Part shown: piece after piece, positions 6,896 through 13,487 of the stretch
Numbering within the stretch: the first letter of the stretch is position 1
Layout: every line of letters starts with the position of its first letter
Assembly (NCBI GenBank): GCA_964566545.1
Contig: CAZMIX010000059.1
Coordinates: 1-14,901, forward strand
DNA length: 14,901 nt
Reading direction: 5' to 3'
DNA from: JAEYFP01 sp964566545
GTDB lineage: Bacteria; Bacillota; Clostridia; Lachnospirales; Lachnospiraceae
The notes under the pieces: generated by a model
What the model was told of the DNA's origin: nothing
The model's input: the letters and a program-made list of their open reading frames with translations, nothing else
Database searches by the model: none
Program-made: the position numbers and the translations under genes

Positions 6896-8326
6896 CAAAT
6901 TACCCTTGATTCTTCCTTCGCTCATAACCGCGATCCTGTCGCACATATTGATGATTTCCGGCATTTCGGAAGAAATCATTATGATCGCCATGCCCTCTGC
7001 AGCCAGATCATTCATAATACTGTAAATTTCCGCTTTTGCACCAACATCGACCCCTCTGGTCGGCTCATCTAAAATCAGCACCTCCGGATTGGAGGCCAGC
7101 CATTTTGCCAAAACGACCTTTTGCTGGTTTCCGCCGGAAAGATTGCAGGCCATCTGATCCCTGGAAGGAGTTTTTATATTCAAATCCCGAATCCCCTTAT
7201 CGACGATGTTTTTTTCCTTTTTCACATTCACGTTGAAATTTTTGATAAATCTGTTTAATACCGAAATACTCATATTAAATTTAATGCTGTTTTTCAAAAT
7301 CAGGCCTTCGAGCTTTCTATTCTCCGGCACAAGCGCCAGACCCCGTTCCTGTATTTTCATCGTAGGAAGGTTCGATACATCTTCCCCTTTTAAAAGCACT
7401 TTTCCGCTATCCCGGGGATAAAGTCCGAGTACCGCCTTGATCAATTCGGAGCGTCCGGCTCCTACCAAACCATAAAATCCCAAAATCTCTCCTCTATGGA
7501 CCTTAAAGCTGCAATCGATCACACGGCTTCCGGCATTGACATTTTCCGCCTGAAGGAGAACCTCCCCCGGTTCGTTAAAGCTTCGCACATAATAATTGCT
7601 CAGCTCTCTGCCAACCATCATCCGCACAAGCTCTGCCTGATCGCTTTCCTTTGTTACAATTACGCCGACGTAACCGCCGTCCCGCATGACGCAGACCCGG
7701 TCCGTAATCGTGAATATTTCCGACAGCTTATGGGAGATATAAATGATTCCTATGTTTTTCTCTTTCAATCGCCTGATCATATGGAACAACAAGTCCACTT
7801 CATTTTCCGACAAAGAAGAGGTCGGCTCATCCATGATCATCAGCTTCATGTTCAAGGAGCACGCCTTCGCAATTTCAACCATCTGCTGTTTTCCAATGCT
7901 CAAATAGCAAATGAGCGTCGCGGGATTGACATCAAGACCTACCATATCGAGCCACTGCTTCGCTTCCTCGTACATTTTCTTTTTGTCCACCATACCGGCA
8001 GTCATCCGCTCTCTTCCGAGAAAAATATTTTCCGCAACAGACAGATAAGGAACCAATGCGATTTCCTGATGAATAAAAGCAATGCCAAGATTTTGCGCAG
8101 CGGTTACGTTCTCAATTTTAACCTCCTGCCCGTCTACTCTGATCTCTCCCTCGTCCGGCTTGTAAATACCTCCAAGAACGTTCATCAGCGTCGATTTGCC
8201 CGCTCCGTTCTCGCCAAGAAGTCCGAGGACCTCTCCTTTATATAAGGTCAGCTCGGCATTATTAAGCGCCTTCACGCCCGGAAAAGTCTTCATAATGTTT
8301 TTCATTTCAACTAATACTTTTGGCAT
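6896..8326 (-). CDS. Sugar ABC transporter ATP-binding protein (RbsA/MglA type), 3' end lost in assembly gap
   Basis: 477 residues of a duplicated ABC ATPase; relatives are about 500 long, so some 20-25 C-terminal residues lie in the gap. First domain: Walker A GENGAGKST (38-46), Q-loop HQE (86-88), signature YLSIGKQQMVE (141-151), Walker B MIMDEPTSSL (163-172), switch His199. Second domain: degenerate Walker A GLVGAGRSE (286-294), signature LSGGNQQK (396-403), Walker B LILDEPTRGVD (417-427). An altered second Walker A is normal in RbsA/MglA proteins, where only one site hydrolyses well. ATG 8326 follows AGAGGTG. It energises uptake through the permease. Continuing this frame through the N run reads permease sequence in a wrong frame, so any longer product is spurious. 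Confidence 0.95.
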
Positions 8327-8343
8327 TTCGCACCTCTTTTTAT

Positions 8344-8369
8344 CAGGGAAGGCAAAACTGCCTTCCCTG
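8344..8369 (-). other. 11-bp perfect hairpin between binding-protein and ATPase genes
   Basis: CAGGGAAGGCA (8344-8354) pairs exactly with 8359-8369 around a 4-base loop. On the minus transcript the stem is followed by ATAAAAAGAGG, not a U-tract, so it is not a normal terminator. It lies 33 bp after the binding-protein stop and about 18 bp before the ATPase start. A stem here typically protects the 3' end of an abundant binding-protein mRNA or reduces read-through. Confidence 0.65.
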
Positions 8370-8402
8370 CACTTTTCTAAAAGACTATATAGCTTTTGTT
8401 AA

Positions 8403-9452
8403 TTACTGCCATCCATCCGTTCCGTATTCGTCTACGTTGTCTGCGCTGATTAAGAATGTGTCAACCACCACTTCCTTCTCAAGAGTCTTGCCTTCTAAGA
8501 AGTCAAAAGCTGCCATCATCGAAGAATAACCAAGCGTTTCCGGTGACTGTGCTCCGGTGCCTTCCATCTGGCCGTTCTTTACCATCAGCTTCGCATCCGG
8601 GTTTCCATCCACGCCGTAAACCATGATCTTGTTTGCGAGTGTCGCGCTGGACTGCTCGATCGCATTCACCGCACCCATTGCTGAAGGATCGTTTACCGCA
8701 AAGATAATGGAAAGATCCGGATCTGCAACGATCGCGTCAGCCGTAATACCTAAGGAAGTTTCCTGATCGCCCTTTCCGTCGAGCACGTTCACAACGGTGT
8801 ACTTCTTGCCGCTCTTGTCCATCGCAGCGATAAATCCGTCATATCTCTGTACGCAGGCGCTTGCTCTGGGGGAGTGAAGTACCAGTACCTTTGCGCCGTC
8901 TTCCATCTTGGAAGCCGCATCGGCACCAACCACATAACCGGCATTGTAGTTATCCGATGCGATGATCGTTTCAACTAAGTCTGCCGCATCTACCGGCGTG
9001 TCAAAGTTGATTACCGGAACGCCTGCCGCATCTAACTGCTCCAGTGCGGATGTGCAAGCTGTGGAGTCTGCCGGTGCCAATAACAGGGCGTCGATACCGG
9101 AGCTGATCAAATCGCTGATTCTGTCATTCATGATAGACTGGTCGCCGTTTGCATCTACTTCAACTAACTGTACTTCTGCGCCTCTCTCTGTGATCGCCTG
9201 CTTCACACCGTCTTCTACCGCAAGCCAGAACGCGTTATTCAGCGTTGCCGGGGAATAGCCAATCACATAAGTCTTTGCGCCATCTGTTGTCTCCGCACCT
9301 TCTGCCGGAGCTGTTTCCTCTGTCGCCGGCTCTTCTGTTACGGCCTCATCGGTCGTTTCCGGTTCTGCCGGTGTCGTTGCCGCAGTACCGCAGGCTGCTA
9401 AACCAAACGCCAGTACTACTGCCATCGTTGCTGCTACTAATTTCTTTTTCAT
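8403..9452 (-). CDS. Sugar ABC transporter substrate-binding lipoprotein (RbsB/Peripla_BP_4 family)
   Basis: 349 residues. The signal peptide MKKKLVAATMAVVLAFGLAAC ends in a lipobox (L18-A-A-C21), so the protein should be lipid-anchored outside the membrane. A flexible linker rich in Thr, Glu, Pro and Ala runs from about 22 to 59. The ligand-binding domain begins TYVIGYSPATLNNAFWLAV, followed by ISDLISSGIDALLLAP, GVPVINFDTPV, GYVVGADAASKM, IIFAVNDPSAMGAVNAI and VYGVDGNPDAKLMV, all typical of ribose/galactose-type periplasmic binding proteins. ATG 9452 follows TCCTCC on the plus strand (GGAGGA, 9460-9465); an in-frame ATG five codons earlier overlaps this site and is not used. It is the first gene of the operon. 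The sugar bound is unknown; the family covers pentoses, hexoses, apiose and polyols. Confidence 0.95.
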   Translation of the reverse strand: MKKKLVAATMAVVLAFGLAACGTAATTPAEPETTDEAVTEEPATEETAPAEGAETTDGAKTYVIGYSPATLNNAFWLAVEDGVKQAITERGAEVQLVEVDANGDQSIMNDRISDLISSGIDALLLAPADSTACTSALEQLDAAGVPVINFDTPVDAADLVETIIASDNYNAGYVVGADAASKMEDGAKVLVLHSPRASACVQRYDGFIAAMDKSGKKYTVVNVLDGKGDQETSLGITADAIVADPDLSIIFAVNDPSAMGAVNAIEQSSATLANKIMVYGVDGNPDAKLMVKNGQMEGTGAQSPETLGYSSMMAAFDFLEGKTLEKEVVVDTFLISADNVDEYGTDGWQ

Positions 9453-9531
9453 ACAAAATTCCTCCATTAAAATTTTTTTATCAAAATAATGCCGGCCGTT
9501 TTATGAGCCTTTATTATTATGAACATGATTG

Positions 9532-9548
9532 ATGAGAAATCGTCTCAT
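9532..9548 (-). promoter_or_regulatory. Inverted repeat in operon leader, possible operator
   Basis: ATGAGA (9532-9537) and TCTCAT (9543-9548) are exact reverse complements separated by 5 bp. The site lies between the promoter candidate and the binding-protein start, about 80 bp before the ATG. Such a site could be the operator of a sugar-responsive repressor, but arms of six bases arise by chance in this much sequence. Confidence 0.3.
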
Positions 9549-9634
9549 TCCCTGCTTTTTCTCTATTGAATTTTTACTTTTCTTTTTTATATTTTTACGT
9601 TAATTTTTTTCATGAAAATTATTTTTATAAAAAG

Positions 9635-9663
9635 AATTTACCACTAAACTATCATTTTGTCAA
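9635..9663 (-). promoter_or_regulatory. Candidate promoter of the sugar operon
   Basis: On the minus strand a perfect -35 TTGACA (9663-9658) is followed after 17 bp by TAAATT (9640-9635), a four-of-six -10. Transcription would begin near 9628, giving a leader of about 175 nt before the binding protein. It is the best -35 match in the region, but the -10 is weak, which would suit an activated or repressed promoter. Confidence 0.5.
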
Positions 9664-9988
9664 TATGCAAAAAATGTTTTCCAGAAATTCGCTGTCACTA
9701 TTCAATCTATAGCTGTAAAAAATGCTTTTTATAAATAGAGTCAGGCTAAAATTACAGAAAATCCACAAACTGAATGCGTAATTTATACAGAATGTTCAAT
9801 ATCTGCATGACACTCATTTTCGTTTCGTCATAAGGTTAAGCCATAACACTTTGACGACTTTATTATGCCCAAAAACACAAAAAAAATGGGTAATTTAATT
9901 TCTTTATTGAAATTTCAGAAGATATTTCCTGCCTTGAGAACTTTTAACATCACGAGAATGAAGATGATATAAATCCTTAACTTAGTCT

Positions 9989-10016
9989 TTGATATTAATG
10001 AATGAGATGATATAAT
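9989..10016 (+). promoter_or_regulatory. Strong extended -10 promoter for the hemerythrin gene
   Basis: TTGATA (9989-9994), a 16-bp spacer and a perfect TATAAT (10011-10016) preceded by TG one base upstream (10008-10009), giving TGATATAAT. Transcription should start near 10023, leaving a leader of about 55 nt with AAGGAG at 10063-10068. A near-consensus promoter with extended -10 suggests steady high expression unless repressed. Confidence 0.75.
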
Positions 10017-10076
10017 AGAGCAAATCATTATTTTACGAATTGGATCAGGAATTTCACAGGCGAAGGAGAAAAAGTA

Positions 10077-10466
10077 ATGTACGAGATGAAAAGCGAATAT
10101 TATACAGGAATCGAATTGATCGATAAGGAGCATGAGGGGCTGTTCCATATTGCGGACGAGGCTTATACGCTGCTGATGGATGAGTTTATTGTGGATAAGT
10201 TTGACAATATCGTGGCAATTATTCTCAGGCTGAGGGATTATGCCGTGCAGCATTTCAAGGATGAGGAAGAATACATGATGAGCATCGGTTATAAAAAATT
10301 ACTGTCCCACAAGACGGAACATATTGATTTTATTGAAAAAGTGAACAGCATCGACTTTGAAAGTATGGATGGCAACCAGACTCAGGCTCTGCTGGATATT
10401 CTGGAGTTTCTCAACGACTGGCTCGTACATCACATTCTCGAAAAGGATATGCTATATAAGCAGTAA
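10077..10466 (+). CDS. Bacteriohemerythrin (single-domain oxygen-binding di-iron protein)
   Basis: 129 residues, the typical size of a stand-alone bacterial hemerythrin, a four-helix bundle that binds oxygen at a di-iron centre. The ligand pattern is complete: His19 in IDKEHEGLF, His59 in VQHFKDEEEYM with Glu63, His78 and His82 in SHKTEH, and His119 with Asp124 in HHILEKD. ATG 10077 has AAGGAG eight bases upstream and a strong promoter behind it. Soluble hemerythrins of anaerobes are thought to store, deliver or sense oxygen and help protect the cell. No fused signalling domain is present, so it is not a chemoreceptor. It starts the rightward gene pair but the next gene appears to have its own -10 element. 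There is no clear terminator after it. Confidence 0.93.
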   Translation: MYEMKSEYYTGIELIDKEHEGLFHIADEAYTLLMDEFIVDKFDNIVAIILRLRDYAVQHFKDEEEYMMSIGYKKLLSHKTEHIDFIEKVNSIDFESMDGNQTQALLDILEFLNDWLVHHILEKDMLYKQ

Positions 10467-10499
10467 AGTTTTCACTGATATAAGTATGGAGGTTAAAGG

Positions 10500-10528
10500 T
10501 TTTCTTTATTTCTCAATTAAGTTATAAT
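10500..10528 (+). promoter_or_regulatory. Possible promoter for the DUF368 gene
   Basis: A perfect TATAAT sits at 10523-10528; the hexamer 17 bp upstream (TTTTCT, 10500-10505) is a poor -35. The start would be near 10535, with about 70 nt of leader before the chosen ATG at 10606. The AT-rich surroundings make a chance -10 possible. Confidence 0.4.
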
Positions 10529-10605
10529 AGAATGGACTTTATTTCATATAATTAATGAAACAAATCAATAAAATAGAATCAATAAAACGATGTAAGGAGA
10601 CTGTT

Positions 10606-11427
10606 ATGGAGAATTGGTTTTTACTTTTTATTAAGGGAATGTTTATCGGATCTGGTTTTATTTTGCCCGGTGTCAGTGGTGGCGCTTTGGCGGCGGTGTT
10701 TGGCATCTATGAGCGGATCATTTCCTTTCTGGCACATATTACGCGTGATTTCAAGAAAAACTTCCTGTTCTTTCTGCCTGTGGGACTCGGCGGAATTACC
10801 GGTGTTTTTTTGCTGTCTTTTGCGGTCAGCTATTTCCTTGGTACCTATGAAACATTTATTCTCTGGATGTTTATCGGCTGTATTTTAGGAACGATCCCTG
10901 CCTTGTGGGGGCAGGCCGGCAAAAAAGGCAGAAGCAGCAAGCATTTGGCTATTCTTGTCATTACATTTATAATTGCCCTGATATTCCTGGCTTACGGAGA
11001 GACCTTGTTCGGCGGCGGCATTTCGCAGAACTTCGGTACATGGATGCTTGCCGGAGGACTGATTGGACTCGGTGTCATCGTGCCGGGCTTAAGCCCCTCC
11101 AACTTCCTTGTTTATATGGGAATGTATAAATCCATGGCGGACGGCATCAAGACCCTGGATATGATGGTGCTGATCCCGCTTGCGCTCGGAGGAATCGCCT
11201 GTGTGCTCCTGCTCGCCAAACTGATGGACTATATTTTCTCCAAGGCCTACGCCGGACTGTTCCATTTTATCCTCGGCGTCGTATTTGCCTCCACCGTAAT
11301 GATTATTCCAAGGAACTTCAACTACTTAAGTGGTGGAACGATCATCTGCGTCATCATGTGTGCGGCAGGAACCGCCCTTGGATACTGGATGAGCATGCTC
11401 GAAAAGAAGTATAAGCCTCAGGAATAA
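10606..11427 (+). CDS. DUF368 integral membrane protein (PopT-type undecaprenyl-phosphate translocase candidate)
   Basis: 273 residues, strongly hydrophobic with about eight predicted membrane segments. Two related motifs, IGSGFILPGVSGGALAAVFG (14-33) and IGLGVIVPGLSPSN (153-166), repeat the pattern Gly-rich segment, PG-[VL]-S, then helix; this internal duplication is the DUF368 hallmark. Members of the family have been linked to return of undecaprenyl phosphate across the membrane for cell-envelope synthesis; the assignment here is by family only. ATG 10606 is chosen over the upstream in-frame ATG 10555 because AAGGAG (10594-10599) precedes it and the family begins at about MENWFLLFIKGMFIG; the earlier ATG has no ribosome binding site. 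The gene ends 21 bp from the convergent gene on the other strand. Confidence 0.9.
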   Translation: MENWFLLFIKGMFIGSGFILPGVSGGALAAVFGIYERIISFLAHITRDFKKNFLFFLPVGLGGITGVFLLSFAVSYFLGTYETFILWMFIGCILGTIPALWGQAGKKGRSSKHLAILVITFIIALIFLAYGETLFGGGISQNFGTWMLAGGLIGLGVIVPGLSPSNFLVYMGMYKSMADGIKTLDMMVLIPLALGGIACVLLLAKLMDYIFSKAYAGLFHFILGVVFASTVMIIPRNFNYLSGGTIICVIMCAAGTALGYWMSMLEKKYKPQE

Positions 11428-11448
11428 ATGGCAGGCTTTCTCAACTGC

Positions 11449-13383
11449 CTACGCTAAATCATTAGCCGGCGGCAAGCAGACGTGGTTTTTGCAAACATAG
11501 TACGTTGTTTTTCCGTTTATTAGCGGATACCTGCTGCTTTCCTTCTCAACGATCACATTCGCAAAAACAGGCAGACTGCCGGGCATCGCCTCGATGTCTG
11601 CCTGTTCTTTTAAGACGATCACAATATGTGGCGGCGGATTTTGATCGATCAGCAGCGAAAGCATAAACAGGCTATTCCCTGCCGGGTAGCTTGCCGATTT
11701 GGACGACATGAAAGCACGCTGCTTTTTAGCGAGTGCATGGAACTCTTCTTTTTCCGTCAACTGATGCAGCCTTACAAAATTATAGGCCATCATGGAGTTG
11801 CCGCTTGGAATCGCACCGTCGTAGATTTCCTTCGGATTCATAAAAAGCTCATTATGGTCTGCTTTACACAAATAAAAACCACCCTTTTCAAGATCGGCAA
11901 ATCGCGCCGCCGTTTCATGGCAAAGCGTCTCAGCCTTTTCCAGATAATTCTTATTTAACGTGGAGCAGTACAATTCTATCAACGCGGTTATATAAAACGC
12001 ATAATCGTCCAAAAAGCCATTCCCGGAATGTTTGCCATCCCGAAAGCTTGTGAACAGCTCAGCACCGCGGCACAAGTTTTTTTCAATAAACTGATGTGCC
12101 TTTTCAGCAGCCTTCAAATGCGTTTCCTTTCCGCTTACCCTGAAAAGCAGCGACATCGCGATGATCATCAAAGCATTCCAGGAAACGAGGATTTTATCGT
12201 CAAGATGCAGCTTTGCGCGCGTTTTGCGGTAATTATACAACTGCCTCCTTTCCTCATCAAAATTGCCGAACAAGTCGTTGCTTTTTAAAAGATTGAGAAT
12301 ATTTACACCCTCAAAGTTCCCTTTTTCCGTGATATCAAACGCCGCGGCAAATGCACTTCCTTTTTCCTCACCTAAAACGCGAAGGATTTCCGTCAGGCTA
12401 AACGTATAATATTTTCCCTCGACACCCTCGCTGTCGGCGTCCTGCGCACAGTAAAACCCGCCGTCGGGAGCAGTCATTTCCCGAAGAATATATTCCGCCG
12501 TCTTTTCGCAGGTATCCAAATATACGTTTTCAGTTGATACGCTATATGCGGCGGCATAAGCGATCATCAGTAGTGCATTGTCATACAGCATTTTTTCAAA
12601 ATGAGGCGCCAGAAAAATCTCATCCGTCGAATATCTGGAAAACCCGTATCCAATCTGGTCAAATATTCCTCCCTTGCGCATTTGCATCAGCGTTTTATCA
12701 ACCATTAGGTAAACGGACTCTTTGTGCTCCAGCTTTGCATACAACGTCAAAAAAATGAGATTGTGCGGAGTCGGAAATTTGGGTGCGGCGCCAAAACCGC
12801 CGTTTACAGCATCAAAGTTTCGCGAAAAAATCCCCACGGCCTTTTTAATGAGACTGTCCGTACTAATATTGTCATAAATTTCTTCCTCCGCACCGATCTG
12901 CTTTATAATTTCTTCCGCCGATTCGAGAAGCCGGCCGCGGTCACGGTTCCAATGGTCGGACAGTGCGGTCAGCAAATTCTGAAAGCCCGGCATCCCGTAT
13001 CTGGATTCTAACGGAAAATAAGTTCCGGCAAAAAACGGCTTTTTATCCGCTGTCATAAAAATACTCATCGGCCAGCCTCCTTTGCCCGTAAACGCCTGGC
13101 AAACCGCCATATAAACGCTGTCAATATCGGGACGCTCCTCACGATCCACTTTAATTGAAACAAAATTCTTATTTAACAACTGTGCCGTCGATACATCCTC
13201 AAAGCTTTCATGCGCCATAACATGGCACCAGTGGCAGGTGCTGTAACCGATGCTTAAAAATATCGGCTTGTTCTCGGACTTCGCTCTTTCAAAGGCTTCC
13301 TCGCACCACGGATACCAGTCGACCGGATTTTCCGAATGCTGTAATAAATATGGGCTGGTTGAAACTTTCAGACGATTACTCAT
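11449..13383 (-). CDS. Thioredoxin-fold DUF255 protein with six-hairpin barrel (YyaL / spermatogenesis-associated 20 family)
   Basis: 644 residues. The N-terminal domain (about 1-165) is the DUF255 thioredoxin fold: NRLKVSTSPYLLQHSENPVDWYPW, then a CHWC redox motif (C50-C53) in STCHWCHVMAHESFED, then FVSIKVDREERPDID and GGWPMSIFM. From about 190 the chain resembles an alpha/alpha six-hairpin barrel as in N-acylglucosamine 2-epimerases, with KFPTPHNL, ARYSTDEIFLAPHFEKMLYDN-type sequence near 250-270 and DADSEGVEGKYY near 316-327. Family length is 600-700, so it is complete. The biochemical role is not established; a redox or sugar-modifying function has been suggested from the fold pair. ATG 13383 follows AGAGGTG. 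It is a single-gene unit, convergent with DUF368 and divergent from the FAD/Rieske gene. Confidence 0.92.
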   Translation of the reverse strand: MSNRLKVSTSPYLLQHSENPVDWYPWCEEAFERAKSENKPIFLSIGYSTCHWCHVMAHESFEDVSTAQLLNKNFVSIKVDREERPDIDSVYMAVCQAFTGKGGWPMSIFMTADKKPFFAGTYFPLESRYGMPGFQNLLTALSDHWNRDRGRLLESAEEIIKQIGAEEEIYDNISTDSLIKKAVGIFSRNFDAVNGGFGAAPKFPTPHNLIFLTLYAKLEHKESVYLMVDKTLMQMRKGGIFDQIGYGFSRYSTDEIFLAPHFEKMLYDNALLMIAYAAAYSVSTENVYLDTCEKTAEYILREMTAPDGGFYCAQDADSEGVEGKYYTFSLTEILRVLGEEKGSAFAAAFDITEKGNFEGVNILNLLKSNDLFGNFDEERRQLYNYRKTRAKLHLDDKILVSWNALMIIAMSLLFRVSGKETHLKAAEKAHQFIEKNLCRGAELFTSFRDGKHSGNGFLDDYAFYITALIELYCSTLNKNYLEKAETLCHETAARFADLEKGGFYLCKADHNELFMNPKEIYDGAIPSGNSMMAYNFVRLHQLTEKEEFHALAKKQRAFMSSKSASYPAGNSLFMLSLLIDQNPPPHIVIVLKEQADIEAMPGSLPVFANVIVEKESSRYPLINGKTTYYVCKNHVCLPPANDLA

Positions 13384-13487
13384 TTTTTCACCTCTCGTTT
13401 ACAAGTGCTATATAAAATAATAACATGTTTTAGTATATCCTGCCGTCAATCAGATATACTAAAATCAAAAACGAATTGGGAGAACCT
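13384..13487. promoter_or_regulatory. Divergent promoter region with 12-bp inverted repeat
   Basis: 104 bp separate the two divergent starts. TTTTAGTATATC (13428-13439) and its exact reverse complement (13453-13464) flank a 13-bp spacer, putting the arm centres 25 bp apart. The right arm contains TATACT and TAAAAT, and the left arm contains the same hexamers on the other strand, so each arm could supply a -10 element for one direction; no convincing -35 accompanies either. A dimeric regulator bound here would control both genes. Confidence 0.6.

Larger units (their letters stand above)
9453..10076. promoter_or_regulatory. Divergent AT-rich intergenic region
   Basis: About 620 bp between the leftward sugar operon and the rightward hemerythrin gene, clearly more AT-rich than the genes around it. 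It holds a minus-strand promoter candidate (9635-9663), a plus-strand extended -10 promoter (9989-10016), an inverted repeat ATGAGA-N5-TCTCAT (9532-9548) in the operon leader, and small palindromes at 9607-9618 and 9622-9633. I see no credible open reading frame and no recognised riboswitch. The stretch 9664-9988 holds nothing I can name. Confidence 0.6.

Noticed and set aside
7496..8245. Plus-strand frame of 249 codons inside the ATPase gene
   Set aside because: Antisense to Walker and signature motifs of the ABC ATPase; composition is His/Arg-rich as expected for a shadow frame.
6389..8326. A single 645-codon frame joining the sugar ATPase through the N run into downstream sequence
   Set aside because: The part after the gap reads the permease region in a wrong frame; the true permease frame is 5974-6795. 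The join only exists because the placeholder has 100 bases.
9607..9633. Two 12-bp palindromes TTTTCATGAAAA and TTTTTATAAAAA in the operon leader
   Set aside because: Both are expected by chance in such AT-rich DNA and lack flanking symmetry, so they are not called as operators.
9915..10253. Minus-strand frame of 112 codons facing the hemerythrin gene
   Set aside because: It overlaps the clear hemerythrin coding sequence antisense and its strong promoter, has no ribosome binding site and no recognisable family.
11428..11448. Possible terminator between the convergent DUF368 and thioredoxin-fold genes
   Set aside because: Only a 5-bp GGCAG/CTGCC stem with a 10-base loop and no U-tract; too weak to call.
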